DNA of 64,000 bases from Acidimicrobiia bacterium. GTDB taxonomy: Bacteria; Actinomycetota; Acidimicrobiia; Acidimicrobiales; Bin134. Made by a program: the position numbers and the translations under genes. Positions 8,150 through 16,073 of the stretch are shown here, piece after piece. Location: NCBI GenBank assembly GCA_022822905.1, contig JAJDYE010000037.1:127248-191247 (forward strand), written 5' to 3'. The notes under the pieces were generated by a model. It did no database searches, was not told where the DNA came from, and saw only the letters and a program-made list of their open reading frames with translations. Position 1 is the stretch's first letter; each line of letters opens with the position of its first letter.

Positions 8150-9361
8150 TCACACCGGTGTGTCGGTGGCGTCGTCAAAGAGGCCGGCTCGGCCAAGGCG
8201 TTCGAGGCACACATCCATGCTCCAGGGGTGCATGGCCGCGCCGCACCGGGCGTCTCGGTAGAACTGCTCCAGGCGAGACGGCCGCAGCAGTGCTCGTCCG
8301 CCGCACACCCGCAGCGCCAGAGACGCCAGTTGGGGAGCGCCGTCCATGGTGGTGACCATCGAGCTCCACGCCCGCCGCACCGCGGCTGGCTCGGGATCGA
8401 CGCCCGACTCGCCCAGCACCCGGTAGCACAGCGCCTGGGCCCGGTCGTAGATGAGATTCATCTCGGCCCAGCCCTGCTGCTTGATGGGGTGGGAGCGCCG
8501 GGCGGTCGGCCCGCCGTCGCCGATGAGGTACTCGGCGGTGGCGTCCATGATGGCCCCCATCAGGCCCATGTAGGCGAACGACAGGGTCATGAAGAAGTAC
8601 GGCCACCGGGCCGCGGCTTGGTCGAACATCCCCGGCGGGATCCACTCGCGCTCGACAGGCACGAACACATCCTCCAGCAGCAGGTTGCGGGAGTCGGTGG
8701 CCCGCATCCCCAGCGAGTCCCAGTCGCCCTCGATGTGCAGGCCCTCGGAGTCGGCGGCCACGCCCAGCAGGCGGACCCGAGGATCACCCTCCACCACGCA
8801 CACCACGTTATGGATATGCGCCGCCCCGCTGAGCGAGGCGAAGATCTTCCGCCCGCTCACCCGGTAGCCGCCGTCCACCGGCACGGCAGTGGTGGCATAA
8901 CCCTCGGTGGCCCCGGCGGCGATTCCCTCCGAGAAGGGCTGGCTGTGAATGTGACCCTGCTCGACAATGCCCTGCCACAGCCCGGCCCGGCGTGCGTGCA
9001 GCGCGGACTGCTCTTGGGAGTCGAGGTCCATATCGTCGGCGATCTGTCCCACCAGCAGCGTGGTGCACACGTGCATGTTGAAGGTCAATGCGGTGGCCGC
9101 ACAATGTCGCCCGAGCTCCTCGGACGCCAGGGCATAGCCCACGAAGTCGGCGCCCAATCCGCCCGCCGACTCGGGAATGCAGATGCCCAGTAATCCGGCG
9201 TCAGCCATTTCGCGCCAGCTGTCAAAGGGGAAGGCGGCGTCCCGGTCGTTTTTGGCGGCGCGTGCCGCGAGACCCGGGCCTAATGCTCGAACCCGCTCCA
9301 CGAGGTCGGCTCGCTCGGGGGTCAGCACTCCATCTTGTGCCGCAAGATCGGCGAGTGTCAC
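8150..9361 (-). CDS. acyl-CoA-dehydrogenase-superfamily flavoprotein
   Basis: A 403-residue flavoprotein with an acyl-CoA dehydrogenase fold: N-terminal helices with GICIPESAGGLGADFVGYA, a middle beta domain around VSGRKIFASLSG, and a C-terminal helical domain with RVCGGRALLRPSRLEQFYRD. The usual catalytic YEGT segment is absent, and this branch includes reduced-flavin monooxygenases as well as dehydrogenases. GTG at 9361 is preceded by GGAAG. It overlaps the NicX-like gene at its 3' end and is divergent from the decarboxylase operon across the 9452-9467 palindrome. It could hydroxylate or dehydrogenate the pathway compound. Confidence 0.78.
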   Translation of the reverse strand: MTLADLAAQDGVLTPERADLVERVRALGPGLAARAAKNDRDAAFPFDSWREMADAGLLGICIPESAGGLGADFVGYALASEELGRHCAATALTFNMHVCTTLLVGQIADDMDLDSQEQSALHARRAGLWQGIVEQGHIHSQPFSEGIAAGATEGYATTAVPVDGGYRVSGRKIFASLSGAAHIHNVVCVVEGDPRVRLLGVAADSEGLHIEGDWDSLGMRATDSRNLLLEDVFVPVEREWIPPGMFDQAAARWPYFFMTLSFAYMGLMGAIMDATAEYLIGDGGPTARRSHPIKQQGWAEMNLIYDRAQALCYRVLGESGVDPEPAAVRRAWSSMVTTMDGAPQLASLALRVCGGRALLRPSRLEQFYRDARCGAAMHPWSMDVCLERLGRAGLFDDATDTPV

Positions 9362-9445
9362 GGCGTCTTCCGGCGCTTGACGGGCACAAATCCCTTATCC
9401 ACAGCCTTGACTCTATTTCCACGGCGCTCTTCTGCGTTAGCCCAG

Positions 9446-9475
9446 TTGAGTCGTTTGGTACCAAACGAATATACT
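9446..9475 (+). promoter_or_regulatory. promoter with 16-bp operator filling the spacer, leaderless start
   Basis: TTGAGT at 9446-9451 (-35) and TATACT at 9470-9475 (-10) are separated by 18 bp that hold a perfect palindrome, CGTTTGGTACCAAACG, at 9452-9467. The GTG of the next gene is at 9482, seven bases after the -10, so transcription should start at the start codon itself. A protein bound to the palindrome would block this promoter and lies 91 bp upstream of the divergent flavoprotein start. Confidence 0.7.
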
Positions 9476-9481
9476 GTCGGC

Positions 9482-10297
9482 GTGGCCGACCTCCAAGGGT
9501 TCATGTATCCCCGCACTCCCACCGGAGCTGGCAGCATCTTGCCGGGTCCGCCGTGGCACTACTCGGGAGAGATGCTCACCGTGGAGTTCCGCACCGATCC
9601 GGCCAATGTGGCCGAGCTCCTCCCCGAGCCGCTGGAGCTGGTGGACGACGACCCCGGCGCCGTGGCCCTCATTTGGGCCGACTGGCAGAGTTGCAGCGAC
9701 ACCTTCGAGGAGATCCTCGACCCGGCCCGGGCCCAGTACAAGGAGGTGTTCTTGGTGGTTCGCTGCACCTATCAGGGGCACATCTTCAGTCGGGCGGCCT
9801 ACATCTGGGTGGACAAGGACTTCGCCATGGCCCGGGGCCATGTCCAGGGCTACCCCAAGAAGATGAGCGAGATCTGGATGACCCGCCCGGTGGCCTACGG
9901 CAAGGCCGGACCCCGGCTCGAGTCCGGCGGGCAGTTCGGTGCCACCCTCAGCACATGGGGGCGGCGGATCGCCGAGGCCCGGTTCACCATCCGGGGAACC
10001 GCTGAGTCGCCCGGTTTCGTCAACAGCCACCCCATGCTGCACAGCCGCCAGATGCCGGCCATCGAGATGGACGGGCGCGACTCGCTGGACGAGCTGGTCA
10101 CCATGCGGGGCTACGATGCCGATCTTGGCCCCGTGTTCAGCGGCGATGCCGAGCTGGTGCTGCCCGAGAATCTCACCGAGGAGCTCGCCCGCTTGGCGCC
10201 CTTTGAGATCATCGGCGGCTACTACCGGCAGGTGGGCAACTCCATGGCCGGGGGCACCACGCTGTGGGCCGCCCCCAACCCGATGGAATCTGAGTGA
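9482..10297 (+). CDS. acetoacetate-decarboxylase-family protein
   Basis: A 271-residue member of the acetoacetate decarboxylase fold. The segment VQGYPKKMSEI (Lys126-Lys127) matches the adjacent lysine pair of the family, in which the first forms the Schiff base and the second lowers its pKa. Some members of this fold are hydratases or aldolases, so the reaction may not be decarboxylation. GTG at 9482 is chosen because the -10 box ends seven bases upstream; ATG at 9503 is the alternative. Its stop overlaps the next ATG (TGATG). It is the first gene of a tightly coupled four-gene operon. Confidence 0.82.
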   Translation: MADLQGFMYPRTPTGAGSILPGPPWHYSGEMLTVEFRTDPANVAELLPEPLELVDDDPGAVALIWADWQSCSDTFEEILDPARAQYKEVFLVVRCTYQGHIFSRAAYIWVDKDFAMARGHVQGYPKKMSEIWMTRPVAYGKAGPRLESGGQFGATLSTWGRRIAEARFTIRGTAESPGFVNSHPMLHSRQMPAIEMDGRDSLDELVTMRGYDADLGPVFSGDAELVLPENLTEELARLAPFEIIGGYYRQVGNSMAGGTTLWAAPNPMESE

Positions 10298-11568
10298 TGG
10301 CCATCCCGGCCTATGCCGACGACTACCTGGCCGATCTCGGTCCCGACGACGCCGACATCACTGATCACGACACCTACGTGGCCGGCGTCCCCCACTCCAC
10401 GTTCACCCGGTTGCGGGCAGAAGACCCGGTGCACTGGACCGAGGAGGCCGACGGGGCCGGGTTCTGGTCGATCCTGCGCTACGACGACTGCCTGGCGGTG
10501 AGCCGCGACGTCGAGACGTTCACCTCGTCGCTGGGCATTCGCCTCGAGGAGATGGACGCCGAGCAGACCGAGGCCCGGCGGACCATGATGGAGATGGACC
10601 CCCCCGAGCACACCCGGCTGCGCCGCCTGGTGAACAAGGGCTTCACCCGCCGGACAGTGGAGACATTCGAGGACTCCATCCGCGAGCTGGTGGGGGAGGT
10701 GCTCGACAAAGCGCTGGCCAACGACGAGTTCGACTTCGTCCACGACATCGCCGAGGAGCTCCCCATGAGGATGCTCGGCCGCCTGCTGGGCACCGACGAC
10801 ACCGACGGCCGCAAGCTGGTGGCCTGGGGCGACGCACTCCTGGGCAACACCGACCCCGACTTCACCGATTTTCCGGTGGACCTCACCGACACCGAACAGT
10901 TCCGGATGGTCCCGTTCCGCAGCCCCGCGGCCATCGAGATCTTCCAGTACGCCCAAGACCAGGCCGCCGACCGGCGGGTCTGTCCCCGAGACGACATCAT
11001 TACCAAGCTGCTGGCCCCCACCATCGACGGCGACCCCCTCACCGACTTGGAATTCAACAACTTCCTCACCCTGTTGGTGGCCGCGGGCAACGACACCACC
11101 CGCTACACCATGACCCACGGCATGTGGACCCTGCTGAACCATCCCCATCTCTGGCAGGCGTGGCAGTCCGACCCCGGTCTGACCATCACCGCGGTGGAGG
11201 AGATCCTGCGCAGCGGATCGGTCACCATGCACTTCCGCCGCACCGCCTCCTGCGATGTTGAGATGCGGGGCTCGCAGATCCGGGCGGGCGACAAAGTGGT
11301 GATCTGGTTTGTGGCCGCCAATCACGACCCCGAGGGATTCGAGCGGCCGTTCCGCTTCGACTTGGGCCGCGAGCATAACGACCACATGGCGTTCGGCCGC
11401 AACGGGCCGCACCTGTGCCTCGGGGCCTGGCTGGCCCGCATGGAGGTGAGGCTGGTGTTTGAAGAGCTGATGAAGCGGGTGAGCCGCTTGGAGCCCGCCG
11501 GCCCGATCGACCGACTGCGCTCCAACTTCATCTCCGGGATCAAGCGGCTTCCGGTCAAGGTGGTGTGA
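10297..11568 (+). CDS. cytochrome P450
   Basis: A 423-residue soluble bacterial P450. Visible are the I-helix oxygen-activation motif AAGNDTT, the K-helix EEILR (ExxR), and the haem loop FGRNGPHLCLG with the axial Cys near residue 374. The general look resembles actinobacterial CYP125/142-like proteins. It needs ferredoxin and reductase partners that are not in this window. ATG overlaps the previous stop (TGATG), and its own stop overlaps the next start the same way. In context it probably hydroxylates the pathway substrate before ring cleavage. Confidence 0.93.
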   Translation: MAIPAYADDYLADLGPDDADITDHDTYVAGVPHSTFTRLRAEDPVHWTEEADGAGFWSILRYDDCLAVSRDVETFTSSLGIRLEEMDAEQTEARRTMMEMDPPEHTRLRRLVNKGFTRRTVETFEDSIRELVGEVLDKALANDEFDFVHDIAEELPMRMLGRLLGTDDTDGRKLVAWGDALLGNTDPDFTDFPVDLTDTEQFRMVPFRSPAAIEIFQYAQDQAADRRVCPRDDIITKLLAPTIDGDPLTDLEFNNFLTLLVAAGNDTTRYTMTHGMWTLLNHPHLWQAWQSDPGLTITAVEEILRSGSVTMHFRRTASCDVEMRGSQIRAGDKVVIWFVAANHDPEGFERPFRFDLGREHNDHMAFGRNGPHLCLGAWLARMEVRLVFEELMKRVSRLEPAGPIDRLRSNFISGIKRLPVKVV

Positions 11569-12428
11569 TGGGCGCCATAGTCGGAGCTGGCTTGGTCTCC
11601 CACGTTCCCACGCTGGTGCTGCCTGAGGAGATTCGCCGATACCTCAACGACGGCGAGGACACCACGCTGTACCAGGGTCTCCATGACTTGGGCGCCCAGC
11701 GGCTGCGCCCGCTGGCCGCTGACACTGTAGTGGTGGTGGACACCCACTGGTTCACCACCGTTGAGCACATCGTGACCTCCCACGACCGCCGCGGTGGACT
11801 GTTCACCTCAGAAGAGCTGCCCCGGGGCATGTGCCAGGTGGCCTATGACATGCCCGGCGATCCGGAGCTGGCTGAGGCGTGGGCCGCCCAGGCCATCGGG
11901 CGGGACGACACCTGGATCACGGCCATCGACGACCCCCATCTGCCGGTTCACTATCCCACCATCAACCTGCTGCCGTTTCTCCAGGGCGACGAGGCCTGGG
12001 TATCGGCCAGCATCTGCCAGACCGCCGAACCCGACGACTTCCTGCTGTTCGGCGAGCTGTTGGCCCAAGCGGTGGCCGACTTGGACCGCCGGGTGGTGGT
12101 TTTGGCCAGCGGGGGTCTGAGCCACCGGTTCTGGCCGCTGCGGCAATTCCGCGACCATGAGGGCGCTGATCCGTCGCTGCATCTGCGCACCCCCGAGGCC
12201 AGAGCCGCCGACGAGCACGTGATCGACTGCCTCATCAAGGGCGATCACGCCGGGGTGCTTGGGTACCTGCCCGAATTCTCCACCCACGCCCCCGAGGGCT
12301 TCTTCGGCCACTACCTGACCATGGTGGGTGCCCTCGGCGGGGCGGCTTGCACTGCTGCCGGCGAGCAATTCGGCCAATACGAAGCGGTCGCCGGAACGGG
12401 CCAGGTGCATCTATGGTTCAGCCCGTGA
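11568..12428 (+). CDS. class III extradiol ring-cleavage dioxygenase (HpcB/HpaD-like)
   Basis: A 286-residue LigB-superfamily dioxygenase. SHVPTL near residue 11 and VVDTHWF near 63 carry the two iron-ligand histidines, and ASGGLSHRFW holds a conserved active-site histidine. FTSEELPRGM, LPEF and the C-terminal GTGQVHLWF match 3,4-dihydroxyphenylacetate 2,3-dioxygenase (HpcB) as I remember it. The enzyme should cleave a catechol-type ring next to the two hydroxyls with Fe(II) and O2. It is coupled to the P450 by TGATG overlap and followed by the amidotransferase gene. Confidence 0.85.
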   Translation: MGAIVGAGLVSHVPTLVLPEEIRRYLNDGEDTTLYQGLHDLGAQRLRPLAADTVVVVDTHWFTTVEHIVTSHDRRGGLFTSEELPRGMCQVAYDMPGDPELAEAWAAQAIGRDDTWITAIDDPHLPVHYPTINLLPFLQGDEAWVSASICQTAEPDDFLLFGELLAQAVADLDRRVVVLASGGLSHRFWPLRQFRDHEGADPSLHLRTPEARAADEHVIDCLIKGDHAGVLGYLPEFSTHAPEGFFGHYLTMVGALGGAACTAAGEQFGQYEAVAGTGQVHLWFSP

Positions 12429-13132
12429 AGCGCGCCCTGGCCATCGCCCACGAGCCGGACGGTCTTCCCGGCCAGATAGACACCCGTTTGCGCCAGCGGG
12501 ACTACGAGGTCCACATCCACGTGGTGACCCACGATTACGACTACCCCAACGTCGCCGTGCCCTTCCCGTCGATGGACGATTACGACCTGCTGCTGCCCAT
12601 GGGCTCGGTGCGCACGCTCACCGACAAAGACGAGGTCGACACCTGGATCTACGAAGAGCTCGGCATGATCAGGCAGGCCCATGAGGAGGGCAAGCCAGTG
12701 TTGGGGATCTGCTTTGGCGGGCAGCTCATCTCCGAGGCGCTGGGCGGCGAAGTCGAGGTGTCACCGGTGACCGAGATCGGCTGGTTCCAGCTTGACGACG
12801 GCGAGGACGGCCCCAACCCGGCCGGGCCGGGACCGTGGATGCAGTGGCACCACGACCGGTTCACCCCGCCCCCCGGCGCCGAGGTGCTGGCCCGCAACGA
12901 AAGCTCGGTGCAGCTCATCAGGATCGGCAACACGGTGGGAACCCAGTTCCACCCCGAGGTCGACGTGGCCCATGTGGAGTCGTTCCTTCGCCTCGCCCCC
13001 CAGGAATACTTGGACCAGTGCGGGGTGGACTTCGACCAGCTCATGGAGGAGACCCGCCAGCACGAGATGGCCAACATCAAGCAGTGCCACGCCTTCGTTG
13101 ACTGGTATCTGGACGAGGTGCTGGCCGACTAG
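12413..13132 (+). CDS. class I glutamine-amidotransferase-like protein
   Basis: A 239-residue GATase1 protein with nucleophile Cys100 in GKPVLGICFGG and a C-terminal QFHPEVD with the catalytic His. The start is ATG at 12413, overlapping the dioxygenase gene by 16 bp; GTG at 12425 (GTGA overlap) is nearly as good. Proteins of this kind pair with glutamine-synthetase-like ligases in aniline degradation (AtdA2/TdnT beside AtdA1/TdnQ), where they are thought to handle gamma-glutamyl amides. A GS-like gene lies convergently only 16 bp away. GMP-synthase-like roles are unlikely because no synthetase domain is present. Confidence 0.82.
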   Translation: MVQPVKRALAIAHEPDGLPGQIDTRLRQRDYEVHIHVVTHDYDYPNVAVPFPSMDDYDLLLPMGSVRTLTDKDEVDTWIYEELGMIRQAHEEGKPVLGICFGGQLISEALGGEVEVSPVTEIGWFQLDDGEDGPNPAGPGPWMQWHHDRFTPPPGAEVLARNESSVQLIRIGNTVGTQFHPEVDVAHVESFLRLAPQEYLDQCGVDFDQLMEETRQHEMANIKQCHAFVDWYLDEVLAD

Positions 13133-13148
13133 CCCCCTGCCGGGTTCC

Positions 13149-14462
13149 TCAGTGGTACATGAGGTACTCGTCGAGCTCCCACTGGGTTACCTCGCCGCCG
13201 GACACGTCCTCGCCCACCGCGGCGATGTAGCGCTCCCACTCGGCCTGTTTGTTGGCGATGAAGTTCTGGCACAGGACGTCGCCCACAGCGGACATCAGCG
13301 CCGGATCGGCTGCTAGATGCTCCAAGGCCACAGCCAGGCTGGGCGCCGCCCCCACATCGGTGTTGACCTCTTCGAACCCATCGGCGGTGAGCGGGTCGGG
13401 GCACTCCAGTTCATTGACCACGCCGAGGCGGGCGGCTTGGAGGATGGTGGCCACCCCGAGGTGGATGTTGACCGCGCCGTCGCCCACCCGGTTCTCGATC
13501 CGGGTGGCGGCCCCCCGTGCCTCGGGCATCCGGTTGGCCGCGCAGCGGTGGTCGTGGCCCCAGTTGGCCCAGTAGCCGTTGAGCTCTGCGGGCTGGAGCC
13601 GCCGGTAGGCGTTCACCGTGGGAGCGCATAGCGCGATGAGCCCCTGATGGTGGGCCACCAACCCGGCCAAGCACCCCTTGGCCAGGGCCGATAGGCCGTC
13701 ATCTGCTGTGGTGTCGTTGAAGGCGTTGTGGCCGTCGGCGTCGACCAGTGAGAAGTTCACGTGAACCCCGCTGCCGGCCACCCCCACGAACGGCTTGCCC
13801 AGAAAGGTGAGGTCTAGACCGTGACTCAGGGCCACCTCCCGGGCCAACACCCGGAACAAAAACGCCTCGTCGGCGGCCTTGAGGGCGTCGTCGTATTCCA
13901 GGGTCAGCTCGAACTGCGACTCGTCGTACTCGGCGTTGATGCTCTCCAGCGGAAACCCGCACCGCCAGGCAGTGCGGGTGATGTCGTCGATCAGCCCGGT
14001 CGGGTCGGCCGACCGGCCGGTGCCGTAGACGAACGACCGGGGAGTGTCCCAGCGCTCCCAGCCGCCTTCGCCGTCGGGCTGGAGCACATAGGCCTCGAAC
14101 TCGATACCCACCTTGGGCGAATAGCCCAGGTCGGCCCACGCCGCGATGGCCTGCTGAAGGGCATGGCGGGCCGAGACGGTGTAGGGCTCACCCCGGAAGT
14201 CCAGATGGCCGACCACCACGCCGGTGGCGTCGTCCTCCCAGCTGGGGCGGACCTCGTCGGGGTCGAATGAGGCCACAACGTCGGGGAGCCCCTCCAGCAG
14301 ATAGGCGCCGGGAGCCGGGATCAGGCTGCGGTCGTAGCCGAGGGCGAACGTGGTGATGCAGTGGCCGGTGCCCTGCTCGGCCAAATGCACGGGCAGGTAT
14401 TTGCCCCGAGCCAGGCCGAGATGGTCGGGCCACAGCACGCGGATCCGGTCGTAGTCGCTCAT
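13149..14462 (-). CDS. glutamine-synthetase-like gamma-glutamyl-amine ligase
   Basis: A 437-residue GS-family ligase with conserved active-site segments in order: VGIEFEAYV (metal Glu), NAEYDESQFEL, GSGVHVNFSL (the GxGxHxN metal and ATP motif), NAYRRL, and RIENRVGDGAVN with active-site arginines. It lacks the adenylylation-site tail of GlnA. The segments resemble PuuA-type and aniline-type GS-like ligases that couple glutamate to an amine with ATP. ATG at 14462 has GAGAGGAA before it. Neighbouring PuuD-like and GATase genes support a gamma-glutamylation role rather than ammonia assimilation. Confidence 0.85.
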   Translation of the reverse strand: MSDYDRIRVLWPDHLGLARGKYLPVHLAEQGTGHCITTFALGYDRSLIPAPGAYLLEGLPDVVASFDPDEVRPSWEDDATGVVVGHLDFRGEPYTVSARHALQQAIAAWADLGYSPKVGIEFEAYVLQPDGEGGWERWDTPRSFVYGTGRSADPTGLIDDITRTAWRCGFPLESINAEYDESQFELTLEYDDALKAADEAFLFRVLAREVALSHGLDLTFLGKPFVGVAGSGVHVNFSLVDADGHNAFNDTTADDGLSALAKGCLAGLVAHHQGLIALCAPTVNAYRRLQPAELNGYWANWGHDHRCAANRMPEARGAATRIENRVGDGAVNIHLGVATILQAARLGVVNELECPDPLTADGFEEVNTDVGAAPSLAVALEHLAADPALMSAVGDVLCQNFIANKQAEWERYIAAVGEDVSGGEVTQWELDEYLMYH

Positions 14463-14510
14463 GGTGCGATTCCTCTCATGGCGGAGATGCAGCCGACAAG
14501 TCAAAGCCCA

Positions 14511-15314
14511 TCATGGCCGAGCGGCCGAGAGCGAACCCAAGAACTCGCTTACCAGGCGGTTGAAGAGGTCGGGGGTTTCCGAAGGGCTGAGGTGGCCTGC
14601 CCCCGGGATCATCTTCAGCTGGCTGTCGGGGATGCCCTCCGCGATCTCGGCGGCATAGGCCGGTGGCGTCTCCTCGTCCAACTCGCCCACCATGACCAAC
14701 GTGGGAGCGGTGATCTCGCCGAGGCGGTGGCGCACGTCATGGGTAGTGAGCAGTCCGCACGCGGCCCGGAACCCGGCCGAGGGGATGCGGGCCATGGCCG
14801 CCGCCGTCCGGTCGCGCTCGGGTCCGTCGAAGCCGGGGGCGGTGATGGCAGCGATCACGTCGTCGGCGATGTCGGCGAGATTGAGTCCGGCGTCCAGCGG
14901 TGCGGTTCGCAGTCGGCGCCATTCATCGGGGTCGGTCCCGTCGCCCCCGAACGCTGCGCTGGTGTCAGCCAGCACCAGCGACTTGACCCGGTTGGGATGG
15001 CGCAGGGCGGTGTGCAGCGCATGGTGCCCTCCGAACGACAAGCCGCACAGGTGCGCGGACTCCACCCCCAGCCGGTCGAGCAGCTCGGCTATGGCGTCGG
15101 CAATGGCCTCGAATGTGAGCGGGCTGATCGGCGGCGACGCGCCGTAACCGGGCATGTCCCAGGCCACACAGCGCCACCGGTCGGAGAGCGCCTTGATCTG
15201 GGGCTCCCACGCAATCCGAGAACCCCCTAGGCCGTGGAGAAACAGCACAATGTCGCCTTCGCCGGCCTCTCGCCAGGCGATTGCGCCGTCCACGTCTCGA
15301 ACCGGAGCAGCCAC
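14511..15314 (-). CDS. alpha/beta-hydrolase
   Basis: A 267-residue alpha/beta-hydrolase. HGLGGS forms the oxyanion region, GLSFGG carries the nucleophile Ser, GELDEETP the acid Asp, and GAGHLSP the His. Enol-lactone hydrolases and the N-formylmaleamate deformylase NicD share this organisation and size. The start is uncertain: GTG at 15314 gives VAAPVRDVDG and normal length, while an open frame continues into the divergent gene. It lies 48 bp before the GS-like gene on the same strand, so the two are probably one operon acting on ring-opened or gamma-glutamyl intermediates. Confidence 0.82.
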   Translation of the reverse strand: MAAPVRDVDGAIAWREAGEGDIVLFLHGLGGSRIAWEPQIKALSDRWRCVAWDMPGYGASPPISPLTFEAIADAIAELLDRLGVESAHLCGLSFGGHHALHTALRHPNRVKSLVLADTSAAFGGDGTDPDEWRRLRTAPLDAGLNLADIADDVIAAITAPGFDGPERDRTAAAMARIPSAGFRAACGLLTTHDVRHRLGEITAPTLVMVGELDEETPPAYAAEIAEGIPDSQLKMIPGAGHLSPSETPDLFNRLVSEFLGSLSAARP

Positions 15315-15344
15315 CGCAAACCAAACTAACGTTCCCGGCGAGAG

Positions 15345-15360
15345 CGTTTGGAAGCGAACA
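15345..15360. promoter_or_regulatory. imperfect third copy of the locus palindrome in a divergent promoter
   Basis: CGTTTG-GAAG-CGAACA lies between the divergent hydrolase and PuuD-like starts. It keeps the left arm and the 4-bp spacing of the palindromes at 7006 and 9452, with two changes in the right arm. Its position next to both start codons suits a shared operator. The similarity could be chance for a single imperfect site. Confidence 0.4.
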
Positions 15361-15365
15361 ATTCG

Positions 15366-16073
15366 GTGACCACAAAACTCCCATTGATAGGACTGCCCGG
15401 CCGGCGCAAGCAGGCATCGGAGATCAGCGGCTTTCCCGAAGCGATGGCCAAGAGCGATGTCGATCTGTACATGGCCGATTACGCCCGCGGCGTCATTGAA
15501 GCCGGCGGCATCCCGGTTCACATCCCTATAGACGTCGACCCCACAGCGGTGGGAGAGCGGCTCGATGGGATCGTCCTTCCCGGGGGAACCGACGTCGACC
15601 CGATCCTCTATGGGTCCGATCCCGATCCCGAGCTGTTGCCCCTCGAGCCCGAGCGCGACGATCTAGAGCTGGCGTTGCTCTCTGCCGCCCTCGATGCCGA
15701 AGTCCCGGTGCTTGGCATCTGCCGGGGCATCCAAGTGCTCAACGTCCACCAGGGTGGAACGCTGCACCAGCATGTGCCCGAACACGGTCGCTTCGACTTG
15801 CCCATCGATTCCACCATCCACCAGGTGAGTTTTGCCGAGGGCTCCACATTGCATGAGCTGTATGGCCCCTCAGCCCAGGTGAACAGCCTCCATCACCAGA
15901 CGTTGGCCGATCTGGGCCATGATCTCACCATCACCGCCCGAGCCGACGACGGCACCATCGAGGGCGTGGAGATGGGCGATCACGTGGTCGCTGTCCAATG
16001 GCACCCCGAGATGATGCCCACCCGCCCCACCGACCCCATATTCGCCTGGCTGGTTAATCGAGCGTCTCGCTAA
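15366..16073 (+). CDS. gamma-glutamyl hydrolase, PuuD-like (peptidase C26)
   Basis: A 235-residue class I glutamine-amidotransferase-like hydrolase of the C26 family. LPGGTDVDP near residue 71, nucleophile Cys119 in GICRGIQ, NSLHHQ and QWHPE are the usual PuuD signatures. PuuD releases glutamate from gamma-glutamyl-GABA. GTG at 15366 (VTTKLPLIGLPGRR) is preferred, since the frame upstream is only a few codons starting at TTG. It is divergent from the hydrolase and GS-like genes. It would remove the gamma-glutamyl group added by the GS-like ligase. It overlaps the next convergent gene by 4 bp. Confidence 0.85.
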   Translation: MTTKLPLIGLPGRRKQASEISGFPEAMAKSDVDLYMADYARGVIEAGGIPVHIPIDVDPTAVGERLDGIVLPGGTDVDPILYGSDPDPELLPLEPERDDLELALLSAALDAEVPVLGICRGIQVLNVHQGGTLHQHVPEHGRFDLPIDSTIHQVSFAEGSTLHELYGPSAQVNSLHHQTLADLGHDLTITARADDGTIEGVEMGDHVVAVQWHPEMMPTRPTDPIFAWLVNRASR

